From NCBI RefSeq assembly GCF_900096945.1, contig NZ_FMKA01000023.1:1-59011 (forward strand): 59,011 bases of DNA, given 5' to 3'. The notes beneath the pieces are model-generated. The model worked only from the letters and a program-made list of their open reading frames with translations, had not been told where the DNA came from and ran no database searches. Position 1 is the first letter of the stretch. Every line of letters starts with the position of its first letter. Both the position numbers and the translations under genes were made by a program. Positions 52,175-59,011 of the stretch are shown one piece after another. This stretch comes from Anaerobium acetethylicum (GTDB taxonomy: Bacteria > Bacillota > Clostridia > Lachnospirales > Lachnospiraceae).

Positions 52175-53125
52175 GGATTCTTCATCCATAGATCTGACCA
52201 GTCTGGCGGCCTGCAGCCATTCGTTATAATCCTTAAAGCCGGCAGGCGGCGGACAGTCTTCCACTTCATAACCCTTTCCGTAGTACTTTTCCATCAGATT
52301 TTCCGCCGCCTTTCTTCCTGGTGCATCGTTATCCAGACAGAACCGTATGGCGGTAATCTGCGGATACTCCGCCAGAAACGTTTCAAGAGGCGCATCCGCC
52401 AGCATTCCCAATGCAAGCTTGTTCGTTTCAAAATCCATATGAATATCCGCATAGCTCATCAGATCAATTGCTGCTTCAAATACCACAAGCTTTGTATTGT
52501 TTTCGTTCACATCATTGAATCCATAATGTTTGTCATTTCCTGCCACGTCGCATCGGAAGCCCTTCCCATCTTGATCGAATACCCCTCTCATGCTGGCAAA
52601 TCTCGTAACCCCATTCCTGTCGTTTCCCTTGAACACAATGTTGTGGTAATGCCTTGCTTCATAGATTAGTCCCCTATTCAGAAAATAATCGATAACCGCA
52701 TGTGAGATACCGCGCTCCCGGTTCAGATAGGTCCTAAGATCGGAATTACCGGATGACGGCTCAGGAAGAGAAAACTGCTTTCTCTCCTCTTTCTTTGCCG
52801 GGAACTGATGCTTCAAAGGAGCTACTCTGCCCTGGGAATCCATTCTCTGATAGCCCGCAAAATCAAGGAGCCAGAAAACGGCTCCCTTTACGTCCATCCC
52901 ACAGAACACCCTTAAGAAGTCAATCTGGGAACCTCCATTTTCTCCCTTGTCATACTGTCTGGACCAACGGAACCAGTGGCTTTTCTCATAGATCCTGACT
53001 GAATCCATTTCCGTCAAGGTATGGTACCTTCCCACCCTCTTTACGGTATATCCAAGGCTTGCTGCCACCGCTGTCAGATCGATGCTCTTTGCAATTGCAA
53101 GCTCTTCTTCCGAAAACCGCTCCAT
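52139..53125 (-). CDS. DUF3991 and TOPRIM-domain protein
   Basis: A 328-residue primase-like protein. The N-terminal DUF3991 part includes SHWFRWSRQYDKGENGGSQI, and the TOPRIM part from residue 210 has VVFEAAIDLMSYADI (catalytic Glu) and RFCLDNDAPGRKAAENLMEK (DxD). Such proteins may prime complementary-strand synthesis after transfer. GAGGTGAG precedes ATG 53125. The 3' end runs into the repeat array, so its last residues (SVSEQKSLKSAR) are partly set by a repeat unit. Confidence 0.85.
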   Translation of the reverse strand: MERFSEEELAIAKSIDLTAVAASLGYTVKRVGRYHTLTEMDSVRIYEKSHWFRWSRQYDKGENGGSQIDFLRVFCGMDVKGAVFWLLDFAGYQRMDSQGRVAPLKHQFPAKKEERKQFSLPEPSSGNSDLRTYLNRERGISHAVIDYFLNRGLIYEARHYHNIVFKGNDRNGVTRFASMRGVFDQDGKGFRCDVAGNDKHYGFNDVNENNTKLVVFEAAIDLMSYADIHMDFETNKLALGMLADAPLETFLAEYPQITAIRFCLDNDAPGRKAAENLMEKYYGKGYEVEDCPPPAGFKDYNEWLQAARLVRSMDEESVSEQKSLKSAR

Positions 53126-53129
53126 AATC

Positions 53130-53669
53130 TCACCTCTTCTTTTCTTTCTCTGCGACCATCGGGATTTCAAAATCAAGGGAGTTGTAATCCGTCTGGAAGA
53201 TATGGTTCGGATTTGCCAGTATCCCTTTTTCCCGGAAACTAAAATACCGGCTGTTATCTCCGCCCACAATAATATGATCCAGGAGCCGGATTCCCATAAG
53301 GCCGCAGAGCTTGATCATCCTGTCCGTCATGATTGTATCCTCCTTGGATGGCTGAAGCGATCCGGATGGGTGGCAATGCAGAAGGATCATATGGGCGGCA
53401 TTAGACAGGATGCTTGTTTTGAACAGCTCTCTCGGATGTGCCAGCGCCTCAGTCAGGGCGCCGATGCTTGCAAAGTGGCAGTTGATCGGAGTACTATCCG
53501 CCTTCAGATTGATGACGCACAACACCTCCCTGTCCATCTCGCAAAGCTGCTTCCCTATCACATCTACGGCATCCTGAGGGCTGCTGATCCGATGCTCCGA
53601 AAAGATTGGAGCATCTTTAACAAGCCTGACTGAAATCACATCAAGTTTGAATGTCTTCTTCCTTGGCAT
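53130..53669 (-). CDS. RadC-like JAB/MPN-domain protein
   Basis: A 179-residue protein of the RadC-like family, common on plasmids and integrative elements. The JAMM metal motif is LLHCHPSGSLQPSKEDTIMT (His, His, Ser, Asp). The N-terminal helix-hairpin-helix region of full chromosomal RadC is absent. GGAGG precedes ATG 53669. It ends four bases before the TOPRIM gene. Function in transfer or DNA repair is not established. Confidence 0.87.
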   Translation of the reverse strand: MPRKKTFKLDVISVRLVKDAPIFSEHRISSPQDAVDVIGKQLCEMDREVLCVINLKADSTPINCHFASIGALTEALAHPRELFKTSILSNAAHMILLHCHPSGSLQPSKEDTIMTDRMIKLCGLMGIRLLDHIIVGGDNSRYFSFREKGILANPNHIFQTDYNSLDFEIPMVAEKEKKR

Positions 53670-53769
53670 ACCGATCAGCCTCCTCTCCAAACTCGACATG
53701 AACGATGAAATCGCCCTTGCTTTCCTTAATAAGCTGAATGATTTTTTCCATAGTTGCTTCCTGTTCCAT
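53641..53769 (-). CDS. Small 42-residue protein overlapping the RadC-like gene
   Basis: The product begins MEQEATMEKIIQLIKESKGD and ends EEADRYAKEEDIQT. GGAGG lies six bases before ATG 53769. Its last 29 bases overlap the start of the RadC-like gene, and they contain that gene's ribosome site, so the two are likely coupled. No family recognised; an acidic small partner protein is possible. Confidence 0.65.
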   Translation of the reverse strand: MEQEATMEKIIQLIKESKGDFIVHVEFGEEADRYAKEEDIQT

Positions 53770-53783
53770 CAAATCCCTCCATC

Positions 53784-54788
53784 TTATCTGAACTGGTTTT
53801 TGGAATCATATACCAGCTTCGGCTCCGCAACGATTCCATCCAGCCGCTTGTTGGGAGTATCTGTTGCAAGGCTGAGCTTTCTCAGATCCTTATCATAGTG
53901 GTAGACCTGGTTGGAAAGCCTTTCATCCAGAGATACCTGATCCATATTGATCTCAGCTACCATCTGGGCCAGCTCGTTTGGATTTCCCGCATTGACCGAC
54001 ACGGCAATCACTTCGTGCACAGATGAAGGCATGATATAAAGGTCAGAGTCCAGTTTTTCTGCCAATCCATGCAGCCCTTCTTCGTAAAGCATGGAAGCTG
54101 CACCATTTACTCCCCTTTCATTGGAGATCACATACATCACCCTGTCCTCCGGCATTTCACCAATCATCATGTCTACAAGATCTCCCGGCATACCATCCTT
54201 CATAAACATGTCCCTGATGACCTCGTTCATGGACTTAATGGTTGGCGGAAGCAGGATTTTTGTATTCACCTGCGCCACCTGGAACAGCTGCTCTTCATCC
54301 ATGCCCAATTTTTCAGCCAGCATTGTATTGACCATGGTGCTCGAAATCCCTTCCAGATCTACATCTATGAGCCAGCGATAGATGATGGATAGATCCTGAA
54401 ACGCACGGTGAGGCATGTTTTCAAGCATCCCCTTGTTCTGCTCTGTATTCACCAGCTGCATGATGATGTTATCTTTTGCGCTGTCAAAATTAAGCATGCT
54501 GAAAGCATCCGGAGCCTGTTGGATTGCTTTTTCGATGGAATCCGCCGCCTCCCTTAATACTTTGTCCATGTCATTGCACGCCTGATACTGCTCGTACATG
54601 GAATTGAGGTAGATTGTCGGTGTCGCTAGGGTGCTTCTTTCATCCAATGGGACAATATGGAGTCCGTCAAGCGTCTGGTTTACTTTGGATATAGAATGGA
54701 TGTCCACTTGGCTATTCTGGTATTCTTCCGGCATGTAGTCCAATATCCTTTCTGTTATTGCTTTTTTGAATAATTCGTAATTTATCAT
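53784..54788 (-). CDS. DUF5688-family protein
   Basis: A 334-residue soluble protein, acidic and mixed helix/strand, beginning MINYELFKKAITERILDYMP and containing TPTIYLNSMYEQYQACNDMD, and later SNERGVNGAASMLYEEGLHG. This matches DUF5688, frequent on clostridial conjugative elements and of unknown role. AGGAGG precedes ATG 54788. A terminator about 25 bases upstream sets it off from the surface-protein genes. Confidence 0.82.
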   Translation of the reverse strand: MINYELFKKAITERILDYMPEEYQNSQVDIHSISKVNQTLDGLHIVPLDERSTLATPTIYLNSMYEQYQACNDMDKVLREAADSIEKAIQQAPDAFSMLNFDSAKDNIIMQLVNTEQNKGMLENMPHRAFQDLSIIYRWLIDVDLEGISSTMVNTMLAEKLGMDEEQLFQVAQVNTKILLPPTIKSMNEVIRDMFMKDGMPGDLVDMMIGEMPEDRVMYVISNERGVNGAASMLYEEGLHGLAEKLDSDLYIMPSSVHEVIAVSVNAGNPNELAQMVAEINMDQVSLDERLSNQVYHYDKDLRKLSLATDTPNKRLDGIVAEPKLVYDSKNQFR

Positions 54789-54810
54789 GAATTTTCCCTC
54801 CTGAAAATAA

Positions 54811-54843
54811 AATAAGGGAGATACAGTTTGGCTTGTATCTCCC
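54811..54843 (-). terminator. Hairpin terminator or attenuator before DUF5688
   Basis: GGGAGATACA (54843-54834, minus strand) and TGTATCTCCC (54825-54816) form a perfect 10-bp stem, followed by TTATTTTATTTT. It lies between the DUF5688 start and a possible -10 box TATAAT (54926-54921), so it may attenuate that gene. Confidence 0.8.
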
Positions 54844-54945
54844 GGGGTGGTTGGTTGCTATTCAGTTCTGACTGATCCTGCTATGGCGGAATCTTCTGGC
54901 GTTTGTATTTTTGCAATCTGATTATACTCCTTTCAAAATGGGTAC

Positions 54946-54968
54946 AAAAAAAGCCAGAGTCGTCTGGC
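54946..54968 (-). terminator. Terminator of the surface-protein gene
   Basis: On the minus strand GCCAGA, loop CGAC, TCTGGC and seven T (54952-54946) make a compact intrinsic terminator about 50 bases past the stop of the secreted protein gene. Confidence 0.85.
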
Positions 54969-55020
54969 TCAATTAACGAAACAATTCAGCACATCATAAC
55001 AGAATAGGAAAAGTGCTGAA

Positions 55021-57051
55021 CTACTTTTCGAAATCCCCTGAATTTTTCAGATGCTGTTTCACATGATCAATATCCTCTTTGGTAAACTCCCTTGTCTGCA
55101 CCACATGCGACCATTTCCCATCCTCACCTTTCACATTGCTCATAGCTGCCGCCAAGGTATTATTGTAAGTCACACCACTTCTCCATTTTGAAGTGGGTTC
55201 CAGCCCACCATTTTCATACAGCTCCAAATAATAACTCGAATCAATGAATCTTGCATACTGCTTATTCCCATCAAAATCCATCGGCCCTTCTTTGGTAACA
55301 TCTGTATCAACTATCGTGACCTTTGCCTGTTTCTCTATCATATTCTTCCTGCTGTCTGTCGCGGTGTAGGTAATCACGATTTCTCCAGACCCGCTCAAAT
55401 CAATGAATGCTGCGGATGAATAGTCCTTTACCATGATTTCTATTGACCCATCTTCTCTGTCTGTAGATTTTGCAGTTCTCAGCAGCTCGGCTTCGGTAAT
55501 CACGCCGTGATTCGCTTCGTATAAAGTAAAGAACCGGTCACTGCATATCAGTTCCGGCGCATAATCCCAAATCGCATATAGATGAATGACATCTCCATTC
55601 ACACTTGTCAGATTCTGAACCTGCTGTCCTTCTGCGTAGCTTGCCGAAAAGGCATTCTGGTCGGTATGCCAGCCAAGATAAACACATGATTCGGATGGTG
55701 GTTCAAAGCTCATGGCTGGCAGTGTAGATGCCTGGTCATATCTGCAGGTCAGCGCCTCCATCGTTCCACTTCCACCATTGGGATGAAATACAATATGATA
55801 GGCGTTTGCCTCTGCATTAGCTCTTAAATCTACATTCCCAACCACTGTAAAGGTATACCTTTTGTTGCTGGAACTATAAGTCCCGCTCCAGTTGGCCCAT
55901 GAATATCCTGTTTTCACTGATGCGTCAACCGTACAGCTTGCGCCGTAGTAATAACTGCCTCCACCTGATACACTTTCAATCCCTGTTCCCCCCTTTACAC
56001 CGATGGTATACTTCTTTCTTGCAATATAGACATAATGATTCTTCTGTCCCTTTACGGTATACCTGCTGACGAAGCCCGCATTGTAGCAGTCACTTCCTGC
56101 ATAAAACCATTCAAAGTCAGATCCATAATACAGATTCCGACTCTCTGCCAATGTCCATTCCCCGTTATAATTCCCGCCTGTATCCTGATACTTCACATAC
56201 ACATTCTGCCCATACTGCTTCCTGGTTACCGAAACATAGGAGGTCTTATCAAGCTTCGCGGTATATGAAATGCTTGCGGGATTATAGCAGTCATCTTCGT
56301 CCCTTGACCATGATACCGTTTCCCCATACACATAATCCCGATTGATTACAGCACTGTATCCTCCATAACCTCCGCCTGCATCCTGATACCTTACATATAC
56401 CGTCTGCCTTGACTTTAATTCCGTCACATAATTTATGGCCTTATTGAAATAATTGTGCAGAGAGCTCGGATTGCCCCATGGTGCAGCCTTTGCGATTCCA
56501 TTGTAATCCGTATAGACATTCCCCCAGAAGTTGCCGTAATCATCCATGGAACCGCTGTTCGTACGGTTTCCGTACTTATCGATTTTGATGGTTATCATGC
56601 AGCTGTCTACCACCAGATACCCGCCATTTAGTATAAACTCGTTGAAGGCCGTACGGTTCGTCTGTGCCAGCTTTGACTTCACATAACTGAGATTTATTCT
56701 ATACAAATCGTAGATATAGCCGCCGGATGATATCTCGTTCACATTTTCCACCGTATATCCTGACAAATTGAAATAGATGTATGATGACTGGGAGCTGGTC
56801 GTCACTTTCATACGATAGCCGATGGTTCCCCAGTTGGTCGTGTTTTTGCTTGTATTCGCCGCTTTTCCCTTTGTCGCATAATAGAAATACCCATCCTGAA
56901 AGACAATTGAAGATCCGTATGAATTATAAAACGTAACCGCATTGTCAAAGTTACCGGCCATTACATCCTGACGAGGAGCCATTGCAGATGTTCCGACTAT
57001 GGACAAAAAGAAAAACAGACTGAACAAGCCTGTTTTCCATAATTTCTTCAT
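55021..57051 (-). CDS. Secreted repeat protein with InlB-like B repeat
   Basis: A 676-residue secreted protein. The signal peptide is MKKLWKTGLFSLFFFLSIVG with cleavage after about SAMA. Two 65-residue repeats follow near residues 220-345 (VYVRYQDAGGGYGGYSA and VYVKYQDTGGNYNGEWT), then a Listeria-Bacteroides (InlB B) repeat with VFHPNGGSGTMEALT and GWHTDQNAF. No LPXTG motif or membrane anchor is visible at the end, so it is released or held non-covalently. ATG 57051 follows AGGAGG at 11 bases. It may aid contact between mating cells or with the gut surface. Confidence 0.82.
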   Translation of the reverse strand: MKKLWKTGLFSLFFFLSIVGTSAMAPRQDVMAGNFDNAVTFYNSYGSSIVFQDGYFYYATKGKAANTSKNTTNWGTIGYRMKVTTSSQSSYIYFNLSGYTVENVNEISSGGYIYDLYRINLSYVKSKLAQTNRTAFNEFILNGGYLVVDSCMITIKIDKYGNRTNSGSMDDYGNFWGNVYTDYNGIAKAAPWGNPSSLHNYFNKAINYVTELKSRQTVYVRYQDAGGGYGGYSAVINRDYVYGETVSWSRDEDDCYNPASISYTAKLDKTSYVSVTRKQYGQNVYVKYQDTGGNYNGEWTLAESRNLYYGSDFEWFYAGSDCYNAGFVSRYTVKGQKNHYVYIARKKYTIGVKGGTGIESVSGGGSYYYGASCTVDASVKTGYSWANWSGTYSSSNKRYTFTVVGNVDLRANAEANAYHIVFHPNGGSGTMEALTCRYDQASTLPAMSFEPPSESCVYLGWHTDQNAFSASYAEGQQVQNLTSVNGDVIHLYAIWDYAPELICSDRFFTLYEANHGVITEAELLRTAKSTDREDGSIEIMVKDYSSAAFIDLSGSGEIVITYTATDSRKNMIEKQAKVTIVDTDVTKEGPMDFDGNKQYARFIDSSYYLELYENGGLEPTSKWRSGVTYNNTLAAAMSNVKGEDGKWSHVVQTREFTKEDIDHVKQHLKNSGDFEK

Positions 57052-57066
57052 TCTATTCACTTCCTC

Positions 57067-57918
57067 CTAAAAAACAAATACTGACCAGTTATAGCATACC
57101 GTCTTATCGGTTCCATCCGGATTCTGCTTTCCTGTACTGTACGTCCCTACAAAGGAATACAGGTTGCCGCCATCTCGCAGCTCGATTTCCGGTATCACAT
57201 CATACAATGCATATCCCTTGCTGGTAACACTGACTTCCATATAAGCAATTCCCTGCTCGTCAAGATATTTCATGATTCGGTCCTGCAGTTCTGCATCTGA
57301 TACTGCTTCATTTTTCCAGCTTTCAATCATGCTGTCCAGATCCGCCTTCTGTGCGGATGTAATATCGCCCTTGGCTGACCTGGAGTCTTTCCACCCTTCC
57401 GAGATTGGAACATACTTGTTTTCCTGTACCGGAACTGCTGTCGGCGCTGGCACTGGCTGAACTGGTTCTGTTGCCGGTTCCGTGTTTGGAACTGTTGCAG
57501 GTTCTGAAATCTGCTTTCCGGCCGTCTTCTCCTGATTTGTTGCCTGTATCTCGTCAGAAGCTTGGGGTTCGGATTTTGTGGTGCTCTTATCCGCCGTAAC
57601 TGGTTTCGCTGTCATCTTACCTGCTATAATGGATTCCATTTCTGCTGGCTCTTCTTGCTCTCCCGCTTCCTCTATCGTGGCCTTCTCATCGACCGCTGTA
57701 GCCTCTTCTGCCTCAGCCGCAGGTTCTTCTAATGATGTAGGCGTCGCCTCTTCTATTTGCTCCTCTACGGCATCTGTATCTGCCAATACCTTTTCTGAAT
57801 TTCCTTTTGAATCCAGACTGTTATAGATAAGGGTGCCAACAACCAGCGAAGACAAGACAAAGACTGCAATCATCGATTTCCTGTGTTCCTTCCATAACCT
57901 TTTCAATTGTTCTTTCAT
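57067..57918 (-). CDS. Single-pass membrane protein with Pro/Ala/Glu-rich stalk
   Basis: A 283-residue protein with a short cytosolic start, a membrane segment (IAVFVLSSLVVGTLIYNSL) and a low-complexity extracellular stalk rich in Glu, Ala, Thr and Pro (residues 40-170). A compact C-terminal domain of about 110 residues ends YNWSVFVF. It starts 16 bases before the secreted repeat protein gene and may present it or form part of the same surface structure. No family recognised. Confidence 0.7.
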   Translation of the reverse strand: MKEQLKRLWKEHRKSMIAVFVLSSLVVGTLIYNSLDSKGNSEKVLADTDAVEEQIEEATPTSLEEPAAEAEEATAVDEKATIEEAGEQEEPAEMESIIAGKMTAKPVTADKSTTKSEPQASDEIQATNQEKTAGKQISEPATVPNTEPATEPVQPVPAPTAVPVQENKYVPISEGWKDSRSAKGDITSAQKADLDSMIESWKNEAVSDAELQDRIMKYLDEQGIAYMEVSVTSKGYALYDVIPEIELRDGGNLYSFVGTYSTGKQNPDGTDKTVCYNWSVFVF

Positions 57919-57949
57919 ATAAACCCTCCTCCCGACTCTCTCATTCCCG

Positions 57950-58339
57950 TTAACTGACGGGCACTGTATACTGCTCCATGATAACCGTTCGCTTTATGGA
58001 TACCTGTCCTTCTGTTCCAATAGGATGCTGATACGTTTCTGTCACCTCAACGGATAACAGACCCTTCTGATAATCCACATCAAGGATCTTTACCATGACC
58101 GTGCTGTCTGAATTGATCTGAACCAGCAGGGCATCCATAAAATCAGTAGCAAACTCCTCATTACTGTTTACGGAATATGCCGTATCTTCAAACTGATTTT
58201 CGACCGTATCCATTAACGCGCTGTCTACCGCATCATTCAGTTCATTCTGCCTTATGCTGGTTCCACAAAGTGTCATGACGATGACAATGGACAGGATAGA
58301 ACAGACTGTGATGCCGAATCCTAAAAACACACTTTTCAT
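57950..58339 (-). CDS. Small membrane-anchored extracellular protein
   Basis: A 129-residue protein with one N-terminal membrane segment (FGITVCSILSIVIVMTLCG) and an extracellular beta-rich domain. Its ATG overlaps the stop of the upstream gene (ATGA), showing coupling. The size and layout recall minor pilin-like proteins of Tad-type clusters, but no prepilin peptidase motif was found, so the assignment stays open. Confidence 0.65.
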   Translation of the reverse strand: MKSVFLGFGITVCSILSIVIVMTLCGTSIRQNELNDAVDSALMDTVENQFEDTAYSVNSNEEFATDFMDALLVQINSDSTVMVKILDVDYQKGLLSVEVTETYQHPIGTEGQVSIKRTVIMEQYTVPVS

Positions 58340-58878
58340 AGCTGCCCTCTCCTTTCATCCACTGCAATCGGTATCTTCCAGACGCTGGTCAGGTTTTCCC
58401 TGTCCCTGATCTGAAAATAGACCTCGTAAACTCCTGCATTTGGAAAATGGATGCTTCCGTCAGCCTCTGAATAAGCGTTCATGACACTCGTTCCATCTGC
58501 TTTTCTGATATCCAGGATTTTACCAGACATATCATTTGTGAACAACTCTGCAAGGATCACTTCATCCATCAGGTAGATTACGCCTTCCATATCCTTCGCA
58601 TAATAACGCTCCAGAAATCCCACATCTTCACCTGCAAAGAACCTTCCAAAGGCTGGAATATAGGCCGCTTCAGGTTTTGTCCGGCTGTGCCAGGCGGCCA
58701 CTGCATCAAAATCACTATAGGATGTATAATCCACCTCTTCTTTTTCTGCTGATATTCCGGCAATTTCTAAGATTCCATTCCTGTCTGAGACAGACAAGCC
58801 AAACAGGATTCCAATAACCAGCATCGCTGTCATGACTGCAAGTATGGCCGAACCATATTCCTGAACGATAATTTTCAT
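58336..58878 (-). CDS. Membrane-anchored extracellular protein, pilin-like layout
   Basis: A 180-residue protein, MKIIVQEYGSAILAVMTAML at the start, followed by an extracellular region. The short basic start and long hydrophobic segment resemble Tad-type pseudopilins. GAGGCGG precedes ATG 58878. The C-terminal part (YSEADGSIHFPNAGVYEVYF) looks like an Ig-like beta domain. It is coupled to the next gene by an ATGA overlap. Confidence 0.65.
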   Translation of the reverse strand: MKIIVQEYGSAILAVMTAMLVIGILFGLSVSDRNGILEIAGISAEKEEVDYTSYSDFDAVAAWHSRTKPEAAYIPAFGRFFAGEDVGFLERYYAKDMEGVIYLMDEVILAELFTNDMSGKILDIRKADGTSVMNAYSEADGSIHFPNAGVYEVYFQIRDRENLTSVWKIPIAVDERRGQL

Positions 58879-58919
58879 CTTACATACCGCCTCCCAACAC
58901 ACTTATGATAAATTTCGGG

Positions 58920-59011
58920 TCAATCATTTTTTTCGTGGGATTGCCACCACGTAATGTATTGATTTGTTACGCCCCCCTTGACCGGATGGAAAAGCAATGC
59001 TGTTCGTTTAT
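58920..59011 (-). CDS. Possible C-terminal tail of a gene entering from the right edge
   Basis: One minus-strand frame is open from the edge to a TGA at 58922-58920 and reads LLFHPVKGGVTNQYITWWQ before ending SHEKND. A second short frame nearby ends FIISVLGGGM with a TAA at about 58881, but has no ATG at its start. Neither can be identified, and either may be chance or a frame-shifted tail. Confidence 0.25.
   Translation of the reverse strand, partial: KRTALLFHPVKGGVTNQYITWWQSHEKND

Overview
The window looks like part of a conjugative element with its cargo from a low-GC Gram-positive gut anaerobe, most likely a Lachnospiraceae-type Clostridium relative. The reasons are strong AGGAGG-type ribosome sites, AT-rich DNA, large serine recombinases, a MOBP relaxase with VirD4/VirB4/PrgI/Maff2-type transfer genes, ImmR/ImmA regulation and DUF6462/DUF5688/DUF3991 families. 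No rRNA or tRNA gene was seen, so the species cannot be named. Nearly all genes read on the minus strand. Base composition is mosaic: the two defence blocks are visibly AT-rich, while the transfer block right of 38.5 kb is clearly richer in GC.

Layout. 1-81 is the tail of a plus-strand gene, followed by a decayed serine-recombinase fragment (187-367). 379-4030 holds a restriction-modification set: an AlwI-like endonuclease, an m5C methyltransferase, a small HTH regulator with a good promoter and operator-like dyad, and a Vsr nuclease. A nested 62-bp palindrome (4158-4219) separates it from three tandem, apparently intact large serine recombinases (4225-9269). After an 860-bp gene-poor stretch with two hairpins comes a second defence operon (21797 down to 10464): HTH, MORC/MutL-type ATPase, Z1 helicase, DUF4420, AIPR, a second m5C methyltransferase with a long insertion, a nuclease-DUF2075 helicase, and a second Vsr.

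22.2-25.7 kb carries small accessory genes: MazF-like toxin, two degenerate resolvase-fold proteins, XRE regulators, a zinc-ribbon protein and a DUF6462 relic. 25.7-28.2 kb is a damage-response/control module: a Y-family polymerase divergent from an ImmR-like repressor and ImmA-like protease, with overlapping back-to-back promoters and five operator-like repeats. 29.2-37.4 kb is a complete sugar-utilisation operon (RpiR regulator, epimerase, xylulokinase-type kinase, ribose-type ABC transporter, SIS isomerase, TIM-barrel isomerase).

38.0-59.0 kb is the transfer region, read leftwards: surface/secreted proteins, DUF5688, RadC-like, DUF3991-TOPRIM, a repeat-rich oriT region with an IncP-like nick site, MobC, relaxase, coiled-coil proteins, a DUF3801/PcfB-like protein, VirD4, Maff2, VirB6/TrbL, PrgI, VirB4 and an NlpC/P60 hydrolase. 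Taken together this reads as one integrative conjugative element whose recombinases lie near the left side and whose remaining genes run off the right edge. Whether the leftmost restriction set is inside the element is not settled by the sequence.
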